DNA of 64,000 bases, taken from Edaphochlamys debaryana (lineage: Eukaryota > Chlorophyta > Chlorophyceae > Chlamydomonadales). The translations under genes and the position numbers were made by a program. Below are positions 35,869-48,100 of the stretch, piece by piece; position 1 is the stretch's first letter, and every line of letters starts with the position of its first letter. The notes beneath the pieces are model-generated. The model was not told the DNA's origin. It ran no database searches and saw only the letters and a list, made by a program, of their open reading frames with translations. The DNA is taken from the NCBI GenBank assembly GCA_016858145.1, contig JAEHOE010000009.1:124001-188000 (forward strand). Reading direction: 5' to 3'.

Positions 35869-38800
35869 ATGGCAGCCGCGGCAGCACCCGCGGAGCTCCC
35901 GGGTGACAGCGACGCGGCCCGCGAGACCGCCGGCGCCGCGCCGCCGCCCGTGGGCCCCGGCCCCTTCCACGGCCCCTTCCACGGCGCCTGCGGGGCCGGA
36001 CGCACTGGGTCGGACGCGGCGGGTCGCTCCGCCTCGCTGCAGCTCGCCAATGCGCTGTCGTCGCCAGTGCTCAAGGCGAGGAGGGGGCCGGGGGAGGAAG
36101 GGGGGGGAGGAAGTGCCCCCACACCTTGCCCCTACCACTCGTCCCCCTCCCTGCAGGCGGTGGTGGGGGTGTCGGCCGACACTGCGGGCGCCCTGGAGGG
36201 CCTCATCCGGGGCAGCTGGGCACCCAACGGTGGGGGGTGGGGGGGGCAGGGGGCAGGGGGGCAGGATGGGGCAAGGCGGGGCAAGAGGGGGCAGGAGGGG
36301 GGCACGGCAAGAGGGGGCAGGAGAGGGCAGCTGGGCGCCCAACGGTTGGGGTTCGGGAAGGGGGAGCGAGCATACGGTGGGAAAGTGTGGGCAAGGGGAG
36401 GCAAGTGCAGGGCAGGAAGGGGGCAGGAGGTAGGGGGTCGTGGCGCTGAGTCAGGGCCCAGTGGAGGGGGGCTGCTGAGGAGGGCGAGGAGGCCCCCGGA
36501 CTGCCAACGGGACGGCAGGGCATCGCCCTCGGACGACCGACCCCTCCCCTCCCTCACTCCTTCCCCCCCGCAGCCACTTACGCACTCTGCCGCCTGGGGG
36601 TGCCGGACGCACTGTCCACCGCCCCCGGGTCCGCCCGGTCCGCCGCCGAGCTAGCACAGGTGCGCGGGGCCGGGGCCGAGGGGGGGGGCGTGGCGGACAG
36701 GTCCCTGCCAGGCCCCTGGAGGCGGCCCGCTCCTTTGGCCTCGGGGCCACGCCCCTATGCCCCCCCTACCCGTCGCCGACTCCTACACCCCTACCCTCCA
36801 ACCCCCGGCCCCACCGGGCCCCCGTACAGGAGCTGCACTGCGACGCGGCCTGCCTGCTGCGCCTGCTGCGCCTCTGCGCCGCGTACGGCCTCCTGCAGGA
36901 AACCGAGGTGGCGGCGGCGGCGGCGGCGACGGCTGGGTCCGGAGCGACGGCGGCGGCGGCGGCGGCGACGGCTGGGTCCGGAGCGACGGCGGTAGCTGCG
37001 GGAGAGGCGGGAGAGGCCCCGGCAGCGGCGGCAGAGACGGGGGAGGCGCCGCCGTCCCCATGGCAGCAGGCCCGCGACCGGGAGAGGGCCGCAGCAGGGG
37101 CCGAGCCACGGGGTTCCCCCGCCGCCCAGCCGGACCGCAGCGGCAGCTCGGGCGCCGGATCCGGATCCGCTGACCTGGGAGCCAGATCTGGATCTGGATC
37201 CGCCAGCGACGCTGCCAGCTGCGGCGTGACCAGCAGTGCTGGCAGCGGCCTCGTCAGCAGCGGCAGTGGCCTGGCCCTTCTCAGCAGCGGCAGCCTGGGC
37301 ACCGCCGTCAGCGGGGGGGAGGGCGGCGGCAGCGAAGTGGGGGTGGGGGTGGGAGGTGGGGATGGTGCCGCCGGGGCCAAGGCGCAGTCCCCGCCCCCCC
37401 GTGAGGCGCTCAGCCGCTTCCACCTCACCGAGATGGGGGCCATGCTCAAGGTGGGGGTAGGGGGGTGGGGGGCGGGTAGGGGGGCAGGGGGGAGCGGGGA
37501 GCAAGGGTACTACGCATGGGAAGGCATGAGGATTCAAGGCGAGCAGGAGTGGTGCTTGTGCAAGAACGGAGCAGCGAATAGAACCGGGCCCCTCAACTTC
37601 CCCCCTCCCGCCCCCCCACCCCACCCCCAGTCCACCCACCCCAGCTGCATGCACTGGCTGGCCCTCATGCTGGGGCTGCCCGGGCACTACCTGTCACGTG
37701 GCTTCCTGTACGACAACGTCAAGGAGGGTGAGTAAGCCTGACTAACTGCAGGAATGGGGGGTTTGGCTTGCCCCTTGCCGCATTGATTATTCGCGAGAGA
37801 ATACCGGCACATGGCTCGTAGGGCTCGAGGGACTTCGCGACAGGACACACGGGTCGTAATCCCGCAAGCGTTACTCGCCCCTCCGCCGCTTCCTCGCTCC
37901 CCGAAGGGCGCATGGGCTTCGAGAAGGCGTTCGGCTGCGACTGGTGAGGTCTTGTGGGGACAGCCTGCCCTGGGCGACCGGTCTAGGCCCTCACCACTAG
38001 GCCCTCACCACAGCCACAGCAATGTCAACTTGGCCTCAAGACTACCCTCATCTTACCCCACCCCGCCGAAGCCCGCGCTTTCTCGGACCGCTTTCCAAGA
38101 CCCCCTTTCTTGTGTAACCTCCCCCCCCCCCCCCGTCATTCACCCCCCCACCCCCTGTCAGGTACTCCTACGTGGCCCGGGAGCCCCTAGAGGCCAGAGC
38201 CTTCGACCGGGCCATGACCGCTACAGCCACGGCCGACGCGCAGCTGGTGGCGGGCGCGTACGACTTTGGCAGGTGGGCGGCATAGGGAGGGGCCCCGCGT
38301 GCTCCCCCGTCCTGGATTATGGGTCATGAGGCTCCTCACAGTAGCGGTAGCGGTCCGGACCCCTTGGACACATTCCTTACACTCCCCCTCTCCCCGTGCG
38401 CGTGGCCCCCTCCCCCCCTCTCAGGCACGACGTGGTGATGGACGCGGGCGGGGGCCATGGGCTGCTGCTGGGGGCCATCCTGCACCGCCACCCGGGTGAG
38501 GGGGGGGGGGAAGGGGGGAGGGAGGTTAGGGGGGAGGGAGGTTAGGGGGGGGGGAAGGTGAGGATATGCTTCTATGCTTGGGGGAGGCGGAGGGGAGAGG
38601 GGAAAAGGGGGGGAGGGTTGCAGAGGGAGGGGAGGACGCAAGCACCTGCCGGGCCTAGGATTGCATGAGCCCTCACCTAGACTCCCCTGCAATCCCCCGC
38701 CCCGCCCTTCACACCCCTTCCGGCCTCCCCCTCCTCCACCCCTGTCCCCCTAGGCGTGCGGTCAGGGGTGGTGATGGAGCTGCCGGGGGTGGTGGCGGCG

Positions 38801-40617
38801 GCCCGGCGGCTGGGGCGCAAGGGCCTGGAGCGGCTGTCGTACGTCGAGGTGAGTGGGGGGCGGGGGCTGACGGGGGGGGGGCATGGAGGGGAGGACAGTG
38901 ACAGTGACAGTGACACGGGTGTTTGTGAGTGATTGCGGGGTGGCGTCCCCCCGTCCCTTCTCTAGCATTCCCTCCGCCCACCCCTCGCTTTGCGCCTTCG
39001 TCACCGGTACCCGCCCCTCCCGCCCCTTTCAACCCCCCCACCCACCCCCATTCCAGGGCGACTTCTTCTCGCCCTTTCCCCGCGCCGCTGACTGCATCGT
39101 GATGCGCCTGGTGCTGCACGACTGGTGGGGAAGGGGGCAAGGGGGTTAGGGAGGGGTGGTGGAGGGAAGGAGGTAAGACGTAGAGCACGACGGCCCCAAG
39201 TTTTCGCGGGCTCCTCGCCACGCCATCTTGGCGGTCGGGCGCCGGGCGCCCCGCAGCTGCCGCTGCCGTTGCCATGCTTATGCCGCCCGACCCACATCGC
39301 CTTGCTACCCTGTAGCTCTTCCTGTTGGCTCTTCGTTACGCTTGTCACAGGCTCGTGACTCACATCGCCATATCACCCCTCATCCCTCTCCACCATCTCA
39401 TCTCATTTCTTGGACCCTGATCTCTCCTCCCATCCCAGGCCCGATGACAAGGCGACCCAGATCCTGCGCCACGCCGCCGCGGCCCTAGCCCAGTCGGGGC
39501 AGGGGGGCGGGGGGCTGCATCCGGGAGAGGAGGGCAAAGGCGAGGTTGGGGCTGAGGAACAGCAGGAGGGGCAGCGTGGACATGGACCCGAGGCTGCCGG
39601 ACCCGGTGGACCTGGTGGGCCCGGTGCGGGCCCGGTCGGGCCCCGCGCGGGCCCCGTGCTGGTGGTGGTTGATGCCGTGCTTCCGGAGCTGGTGGGCCCC
39701 GGGGCCTCCCCTGCTACGGTGGCTCAGCTGGAGTTCGACATGGGCATGATGGTGGGTAGGGGGAGGGGAGGCGGGTAGAGGGGGGTAGGAGGGGGTGAGG
39801 GGGGAGGGGGAGGAGGGGGCTCAGGGGGGGCCATAGTAGTGGATGGGGGTAGGGGGGGCGGGGGTAGGGAGGCAGCACACATCTGCGCCGCCGTCCCCCG
39901 TCCAACACCGCCCAGGCCCTTGGCCTCCTGCCCTTCCCTCACCCCGCCTTCCACCATGCTTCCACCACCCCCCCGGCCCCCCTCTCCCCCTTCCCAACCC
40001 CTCCCACGCAAACCTCATCTCATGGCCACGGGCCGCGAGCCCCTCAGCCCCGCCCTTCCCCTCACCCCTCCTCTGCGATTCCCTCGTCGTCGAAGTTCTC
40101 GGCGGATGCCCTTGTCCTTGCTCCATCCCAGCGCCTCTCAACCCCCCTCCCTCCCAGCTCATGACCACGGGCCGCGAGCCCCTCAGCCCCGCCCTTGGAA
40201 CCCTTCCTCTGACCCCTCCTCATCTCTCTTACATTGCCCCCTCCCGCCCCCCCCCCCCTCCCTCCCAGCTCATGACCACGGGCCGCGAGCGCTCCCTCAG
40301 CGAGTGGCGGGCGCTGCTGCGGGGCGGCGGCTTCGAGCTGCAGCAGGTGCGGAACCCGGCGCCTATCCGGGGGGCGGGTTTGTAGAAGGTTAGATGCGTC
40401 TTTGAAGGGTGGCCTAGACTTGATGGGAATGCATCTCGCGCGTGTTATCGCCTCCTTTCACAGGGGGGGGTACCTTCGTCTTACCCCTACCCCTGCCCCC
40501 CCCCGTCCCTCATCTTGCTCCCCCGCCCCCTCCCTCCCGGTTGCTTGACAGGTGCTGCACCCGGGGGGCGGGTCCAAGGAGCTGTCAGTGCTGGTGGCGG
40601 CGCCGGTGGGGATCTGA
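35869..40617 (+). CDS. SAM-dependent O-methyltransferase (COMT/ASMT type) with large low-complexity insertion
   Basis: Thirteen exons (35869-36075, 36157-36229, 36574-36659, 36830-37450, 37631-37727, 37907-37943, 38162-38272, 38425-38495, 38754-38848, 39057-39124, 39439-39751, 40269-40346, 40552-40617) give about 640 residues. The N-terminal winged-helix dimerisation part is seen as ATYALCRLGVPDAL and LRLCAAYGLLQE. The SAM site is VVMDAGGGHGLLLGAIL, followed by VVMELPGVV and GDFFSPFP. The catalytic-base motif is LHDW (His about 487). The C-terminal end is TTGRERSLSEWRALLRGGGF. The methyl acceptor cannot be read from sequence. Normal members have about 350-400 residues. The excess is mostly an Ala/Gly/Ser insertion in exon 4 (about residues 148-310) and a Gly/Pro insert in exon 11. 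The first intron needs a GC donor; reading through it (81 bases) stays in frame. Confidence 0.86.
36911..36990. repeat. 39-bp in-frame coding tandem repeat
   Basis: Two copies of a 39-base unit inside exon 4 of the O-methyltransferase encode the 13-residue unit AAAAAATAGSGAT twice. GGCTGGGTCC occurs at 36931 and again at 36970. The repeat lies in the low-complexity insertion, away from the SAM site. Confidence 0.85.
40158..40292. repeat. Duplicated exon start with splice acceptor in O-methyltransferase intron
   Basis: The first bases of exon 12 (CTCATGACCACGGGCCGCGAG at 40269) are repeated at 40158, including the preceding CCCAG acceptor. They are repeated again, with one mismatch and no AG before it, at 40019. 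The 40158 and 40269 copies are 111 bases apart, exactly 37 codons, with an open frame between. Confidence 0.85.
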
Positions 40618-42101
40618 GGAGGGGGGGTTGGGGGAATCAAGGGGCGGGGGGTCGAGGTGTGGTGGACGGGGGTGCATGTGCATGCCGGGGAGGGTCAGGG
40701 TCCAAGGAGCTGGCCGGGGGGAGCTTAAAGGGCCGAGGGCGAAGGCTTAAGGCACTATCGGTACAGGTGAACGGCGCACTCGGGCTGAGGCCGCTTGCAC
40801 CCGTGGCTAGCTAGGCTGCGGAGACCTGTGGTGAGGTGTGTGTGGGGGGAAGGGGAACTGGCAGACGCGAAAAGCAGGCCAGCAAAGTGCAGTCCCAGGT
40901 GTGTGTGTGGGGGGGCTGGGCGAGGGCAAGGCGCTCCATGCGCGGGCCATGGTGGGGACGGAAGGCATGTTGTGGCTGGTGGGATAAAGCTAGAGCGTGG
41001 GGGTGGGGGTGTGAGCCGTTGACAAGCTGCCCGCGGTGTTGGGTGGTTGCATGGGCGGGCTTCAGAGTTCAGACCTTGAGTTGCAGCCAAGGAGTTTGCG
41101 GAGAGAGTCTTGCCGGGAACCTGGCGGAGCAGTCCGAGCGGTCCAGGGCATGCAGAAAGGCTTTTACGGAAGGGGGGAGATGGAGATATTACACATGCTG
41201 ATGGGGATGGGGGCATCGACGGACATCACTGCCGTACATGGTAGGAGCATGCAAGGCATTGGGGGCAGACGCAGCAGCGCGCGCCGCGCCTCACCCCCCA
41301 GTGTGCGAACGGAGACACAAGGTTCGGACAAGGGCGCTTGGAAGGAGTGGACAGGACAGGACTCTGGGCCCCCTCCACTGCCTCACCCCTGCCCTCCCTC
41401 CATAGCCTTGGGGGCGCTGCCAAAAGGCTTCACGCATAGCAAGGCTTTAATTCAAGGTAGCGGCGCAGGAGATGAGTCTAGCACGGCAGTGGCGAAGGAG
41501 CGGCATCGGAGCCCTGGTGGATCATACAGGCACGTCGAGAGGCCTAGTCCAAACTGACAGCCGGCCGCGCTTAACGACCCACTCGGTGTGTGCTGCGTTC
41601 GCCAAGCTCAGCTGTTTGCCGAGGGAAGACCGGGGAGGCCAGGCCGGGACGTTTCACGTACGGGAATTTCTGCACGTCCGCGCGTCGGACGACAGTACGC
41701 TCGGCCGATGGCCGATGAACAAAGCTGGTGCCTTACAGTATTTTGTCCTTGCGTATTCCAGTAACTTGTTGGTTGTGGCGATGGTACACCTCTTGGAAGA
41801 GCAGCAATTCCTGAAACTTGCTCACGGCTCAGCGGACCGCCAAGGTAGCCACATTGATTTTCTCCTGCAGAATTCAGGATAGCGCGGAAACGGCGTGTGG
41901 CGTTCGGTGAGCTGCCTTGCAGCCACAGAACTCGTATACCCACAACGAGCCGAGACGCGTTAGCGCAGCGCCAGTACTTTTGAGGACCCTGTCCTGAATT
42001 AAACAGTGCGCTGACTCGGCCCTAGCGCTGCGACGGCCGCTCGTTGGTATCGCAAGGTGCACCATGCTTCTGGCTCGACCCGCGAGGAGCTAGCTAGCAT
42101 C
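40618..42101. other. Intergenic DNA between O-methyltransferase and membrane protein
   Basis: About 1.5 kb. A 136-codon open frame at 41472-41882 has no recognised domain, does not show the Ala/Gly-rich coding bias of the neighbours and is not supported by splice signals. It could be a small hypothetical gene but I do not call it. No repeat or RNA gene was seen. Confidence 0.45.
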
Positions 42102-45100
42102 ATGCCTCGAAGGGGATACTCGCAGCCTGCCTGGAATGTTCCGGTCAGCCAGGGGGCAATACACAACAGTCAGGCCCGTTGCCGCGGCGGTGCATTCTCT
42201 TCACGATGGCGCGGAAGCCGGCGGGCTTACGACGCTCTCTACCTTGCCGTCATCAGCCTCACCTTCCCTCTCTACTGGCTGAAGGTCAGAGGCCCTCGGT
42301 GGGGAGGGATAACCCAGGCCCGCCCGTGCCCCCGTGCTTACCCCCCTGCAGGACAGCCGAGCCCCGTTTTTCCCCGCTCCCGCTCCTCCGCTCCCGGTCC
42401 CACTCCTCCGCACCCACTCCTCCACAGGTCGCGGACTGGCGCCTGTGCTCCCCCAATGCGGAGGCCGTGGTGGCTCTGGACCCGTGGCTGCAGGCCCCGC
42501 CGCCGCCGGCCTGGGTGGCGGCCTTCCCCTGCGGTGGCTCCCAGTGGGCCAAGCTAGCGGCGCTCGTGGCGGCGCCCGGGCCCTTCCTGCAGGCCCTGCT
42601 CTGGCCCATATGCGCCTCAGGTGCGCTCCCTTTGAAGGCTTGCTCGTGGGCACTCATGGCAGCCCAGTCGCGGGATAGCCTCCGCGCCAGGCGGCAAGCC
42701 ACATACAAAAATTGTGGCTTGCCTGCCTGCCTCCCTGCCTATCCCCGTCACCGTCCCCTCGCACCCTGGTCCGGCCCTCCCCTGTCCCCTCCTCCTCGAC
42801 GGCTGCAAACCCCTCCCTGCAACCTCCCCCCAGAGCTCCACTTCTTCGTCACCTTCCACCTGTGCACCCTGGGCGGGGCCATGCTGCTACTGCTGGTGCC
42901 GGAGCGGGGCTACGTGCAGCACCCGTTCAGGCAAGCGCGGGGGCGGGGGCGGGGGCGGGGAAGGGGAAGGGGCGGTGGCGTGGGGCAGGAGGGGACAGGG
43001 GAGCGGGGGAAGGATGGGGGCGGTCGGCGGGGTGGCGTAGAGAGGCACACTGCCTGCCAGGACTGGTGACAAGCGGGGCGCCCCCATGGGGGCGGAAAAG
43101 GGCACACGGGGTAATCCCGGGGGGCTTCGCCGCTCGAAAAGCCTGACGGCAGCTCAGCCCAAAAATTGCCTGTAGCCCGTACGGCACGCAGCCCGTTCCC
43201 TTCAACCTCGTTGCGGGCCCCTGGCCGCACCTCTCCCACCTCCCTTACAGCCAACTACCAACAACAATATGCACGACCCCCCACCCCCAGGCTGCTGTGG
43301 GCGCTGGCCTCCAAGAGCACCATCAAGCTGGTGCCCATTGCGCACCGCCTGCTGCGCCGCGCGCCCCCGCCCTGGCCCCGCCTAGTGGCGGACGCACTGC
43401 CCGCGGAGGGGGCGATGACGGTGTTCTTCGCGGTCGCATTCACGGTGGGTGCGTGGAGGGACGCGCGGGTGTAGTGATAGCACCCTCCGTGTGCTGACGC
43501 TGTGTTTGGTCAGGAGGGGGGCTTCGCGGTCGCATTCACGGTGGGGGCGCGGGGCTGGGCCGGGGAGGGGCGACTGGTAGTACGTGGCTTGCGATAGGGC
43601 AGGCTTGGGGCGGGGCGGGGCAGAGCGGGGAAGGGTGGGGCCCGCCCAGCGGCCCTCTGTGGCTCCCCCCAGTGCCCCAAAACCGGGCTGTGTGTGTAGG
43701 CTGACGCTAATTCTTGCAACGTGTGGGGCTGCTGAGCGAGGCGAATCGCCACCGCTGGTCCCCCCGCGCTCCTGCTGTGGAGGCTCACGTCGCCACCTCC
43801 CCCGCAAACGCCCCAGCATGCCACGTGTCGCGCCCTGTCCTCCCCCTCCTCCGCCCCCGCAGCTGCCCCCCAGCGCAGTGGCGGTGTCTGCGCTGCTGGA
43901 CCAGGTGCAGGTGGCGGCCATAGCGGCCATGCACTCGGCCGAGGACTGGCCCTTCCCGCTGCCGCGCGCGGGCCTGGTGGCGGCGCAGGCGGTGGCGGGG
44001 GCGGCGGCGGTGGCGCTGGCGGCGGCGCTGTGGGGCTGGCGCGGCGGCGCGGGCGCGGGCGCGGGTGCGTCGGAGCGGGCAGGGGCTGGCGCGGGGGACG
44101 CGCCCACTGAGCACCGGGCTAGGGAGCCTGGGACGAGCTCGGCAGGCGTGGGGGTGCTTGGGGCTAAGGCGGCGAAGGGTGCGGAGTGTACGGCGGTGTA
44201 CGACAAGCTCGGGGACCGGCTGGGCCCAGGCGTGGGCCTGGGCCTGGAGGCGGAGCGTGACGGCGCGGACCCCAGCGTTGAGCTGCTGGAGGTGTGCCGG
44301 CGGCTCATGGGCAGCCGCAGCAGCGGCGCTAGCAGCGGGGCGGGGGTTTCGCCCATCAGCGGAGCGAGCAGCACAGCTTTCGTGGCGGATCTGGCAGATA
44401 CTGGTAGCCACGGTACGACATCGAGTGACGTGGCGCCTTCGGCGGAGGGCCTTGGGCAGCTGTCGTACAGGAGCGTGCTCTCGATTACCCACGTGACGAT
44501 GAAGATAGAGGGCGCGGAGCCTTCAGACCTGCTGCCAGGGTACCGGGACCGCCTGGCGGCGGCGCTGGCCGCCGGCCCTGCCGCTGCCGCCGCCGCCGCC
44601 GCCACTGGCGCCGGTGCGCAGTCTGGCGATACGGCACCGTCAGCGCTGCTGGACATTGCCGTACGGGCGGGCTGCGTGGAGCTCCACTTTGACGTCATCA
44701 CGGGCGCTGGTGGCGGCGCCGCCGGCGCAGCGGCGGCAGCGGCCGCTGCGGCGGCGCCGCCGGGGCCCGCGACGGCCCCGGCGGCGGCGGAGCAGCAGGC
44801 GCTGGCGAGCAGTATCTTGGCGGCGCTGGGCCTGCCGCCGGGGTTCGCGTCGGAGGTGCGTGCGCAGGTCGGCGCCCATCTGATGACGCTGACGCCGGCG
44901 GCGGCGGAGGCGGCGGCAGGCAGCGACGACGCCGTCAGCGCCTTCGGCGGCGCCGCCGCCGGCCCTGCGGCGTGGGCCGTCCTCGGCAGCCGCCGGCTGG
45001 CCGAGCACGAGCTGCCGTACATTACTATGATCGAACCGCCCGCCGTAGCGCCGGAGCCTGCCGTACCACCGCCCGAGGTGACGGCGATGGAGGCGGCGGG

Positions 45101-48100
45101 CCCCGACGGCTCGACGGCTGACGGCAGCACTGCTGCGGGCACGGAGGCGTCCACGCCGCTGTCTGCACTCCCCTTGCTCGGATCGCCTCGTCCCACCCGT
45201 TCGTCCTCGGACGTCACGGGCACCGCGGCCGTACGGCGGCTGCCGTCAGGCGCATTAGTAAGGTACGAGCCTCGGTGCCTGTCGGACTGCGGCGACAGCC
45301 CCGCCAGCGGCGGCGGCAGCACGTTCGTGCAGTTCCGCCTGACGGTGCGGGGCGCGGCGGCGGCGCTGGCGGCGGCGGCGGCACAGCCCGATACCGCCGC
45401 GGCGTCGACATCCGCCTCAGCGTCGTCGCCACCGCCGCCAGCGGCGCCGCCGCCGGGGCTGGAGCTGGTCGCTATGTTCGACGGGGCATTCCTCCGCGTG
45501 CGTGACGTCCAGTGGGAGCCGCTACCGCCAACGTCGTCCTCCCTGCCTGGCGACATGCTGACGGAGCGGCGGCTGACGGCGCGTGTGGCACTCCCGCTGG
45601 GGCGTTCCGGCGCGGTATCTCTGGTCCTGATGCGCAAAGGTACCTCGGGCCGGCCGGCGCCGCTGCTGCTGCTGACGCCGGCGGAGGCGGCCCTGGCGGC
45701 GGAGGTGACGGCGCTGCAGCGGCGGGCGCAGGCGGCGGAGGCGGCGGCGCGAGGCCGCGGCGGCGCCGTCGACGTTGCCGCCGGGCCCACGCTAGCTAGC
45801 CTGTCGGCCTGGCTGGGCGACTTTGGCCGTTGGCTGCAGTACCGAGCGTACTGGCTCGCGGAGGCCGCACGTAGGGACGCGGTGGCGGCGGCGGCCGAGG
45901 ACGTGCCGTCGCCACCGTCAGCGCCACTCCTGCGCCTGCCGTCGCTCCTGGGCCAGCGGCGAGGCCCGACAGTGGCGGCGGCGGCCAAGGCCAACGACGG
46001 GCAGCGCAGCGGCGGCGGTAGCCCGGGCCGGCCGCCGCGGGCGCCGCGCCCGCCGTCGGCGCGTCCAAGCGGGAACCTCAGCGCGACGGCGATGGCGGCG
46101 CCGTCAGCTGGGTCGCCTGGCCCGCCGGCGGCGAGAATGCCGGCGGTGGCGGAGCACATGGCGGCGCTACGCCGCAACCTGACGGAGTTCGCCGTCGAGG
46201 AGCGTTGCGCCACGGTGGCGGCGGCGCTGCTGGCCCTGCTGCCGCTGCCGTACGCCGCTGGCGTCGCTGACGGCAGCACGCCGGCGGCGGCGGCGGCCGT
46301 GGCGGAGCTGGCAGCGGCCAGTGCTTCCGGTGACGCCGACGGCCTGACGCTGCTGCACCGTGCGGTTCGTAGCGGCGACGCCGCCACAATTGCCGCCGTC
46401 GTCGCCGCCGTTGACGCCGTGGCGGCTGCGCTGGCGGCGGCGCCGTCGACGTCCTCCGCGACCGCTCAGCTTCCGGGCTGGGGCACGGCGGACGCGCACG
46501 GTCTGACGCCCCTTCACTACGCCGCCGTCCTCGAAGACGGAGGCGAGCTACCGTGCTTCATCCTTGGCCGCTTCGACGGCGCCGCTGCCTTGTGGGACGC
46601 CGTCGGCGGGGCGCCGGCGGTAGCAGAGGCCGTGGCGGAGGCCAGGGAAGTTGTACCGTCGCCGGCGGCGTTCGCCGAGCAGTCAGGCAAGACCATAGAC
46701 CTGGCTGCAGTGCGTGCGCAGGCGGAGTGGGCGAGGGCGCAGCTGGCGGCGATGGAGAAGGCGGCGGAAGCTGAGGAGCCCGCGGAGCCGGCGGCCGCCA
46801 CGGAGCTGAAGGAAAGCACTTCGCTGGAGCTGGCGCGGCGCCAGGGCCGGACCGTGCCCGGCAGGGTGACGCTTCCAGCGCTGGTGGAGGCTGCAGCGAG
46901 GTATGTTGGAAACTATGGAGGGCCGTGCTGTCTTGCGTAGGGCGGAACCGGCTCTTTTTGCAACACCCAGTGTGCCGACTCAGCAGGCTTACTAGTCTCC
47001 TCCGCTGCTCTCATCCTTCTGCCCTCCGTCGTATCTCCACAGTACCGGTCGGCTGCTCCGCGCCTGCTTCCTCGGCTTCCCCTGCGGCGCCGAGGAGGCA
47101 GCGTACCGGGCCGCGATGGCGGCGGCAGCGGCGCAGGGCGCGGGCGCAGCGGCTACAGCAGCGGCCGCGCACGCCCCGCTGCTGCCCAGCCGCTGGGCGG
47201 AGGCGGGCGCTCTGGCGGCAGCGCACGCTGCGACGTCCGCAGTCGCTGTGGCACAGGTGAGGCTTAGATACAAACGTCGTGGGCCGGGCGTTATCAGATG
47301 TGCTGCATCCTTTCATGGTGGTTCTATGCGGTCACGCCGCGCAGCTTTCTGACATTCTCACCACTCTCTACCGGTATCTGTGTCCCGCAGGCGCTGTTGC
47401 AGCCGCGCGCGCGCTGCCGCGCGTCCCTGCTGCCGGCGGCGGCGCTGCAGGCGGGCTCCTCGCTCATCGCCCTGCACTGCGTCTTCCTGTCCCGACCCGC
47501 GGCGGTGGCGGCCGACCAGCCCACATCGCTGGCGGCGGCGGCGATGGCGGAGACGTCAGCAGGCAGCCGCCGCCGCCGCCGGCAGCCTGGCGGCGCCGCC
47601 AGGGTCAGGGCCTGGGTGATGGTGGCGCTGTCTCTGGCGGCGACGGCGACTGCCGCGGCGGCGCTGACGCAGTCCCGGGCCTGGTCGGCGGCGGGGGCGG
47701 CAGCGCCTGGCGGCGGCGCCGTCAGCTGCGGCGGCTGGGGCCTGCACCAGGTCCTGCTACTGCTCTACCACGCCGTCGTCGTGGCTTTGGTGCCGTACGA
47801 CAACATGCGGGTGTCGTACAGGTTGGGCCTCGTTGCCTAGTCCCCATCCTCTGCTCGCTGTCTACCGTATTGCTTCGTCTATCGTTGCCTATCGTCGGGC
47901 CCCTGAGGACTGATCCGCGCTACCGTCTTGTCCGCCATTGTCGCCGTTGATCTAAGACTTAGCCGTCCTGTCTGATGGTTCTGCTGCGCGCAGGCTGCTC
48001 GTCGTGCAAGTCGTGGAGGCGGCGGCGTGCCTGGCGCTACGGTTCCTGGAGTTCGGCGTGCGGTCCACTGGCGGCGGTGGCCGCTCGACGGCGGCGGTGG

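Noticed and set aside
41472..41882. 136-codon open frame in intergenic DNA
   Set aside because: No homology recognised, composition unlike neighbouring genes, no splice or poly(A) support. It could be real but is not supportable from sequence alone.
43382..46387. 1001-codon open frame on the minus strand
   Set aside because: It is the antisense of exon 5 of the membrane-protein gene. GC-rich Ala/Gly-coding sequence lacks stops on the other strand. The sense frame joins conserved splice sites on both sides and this one does not.
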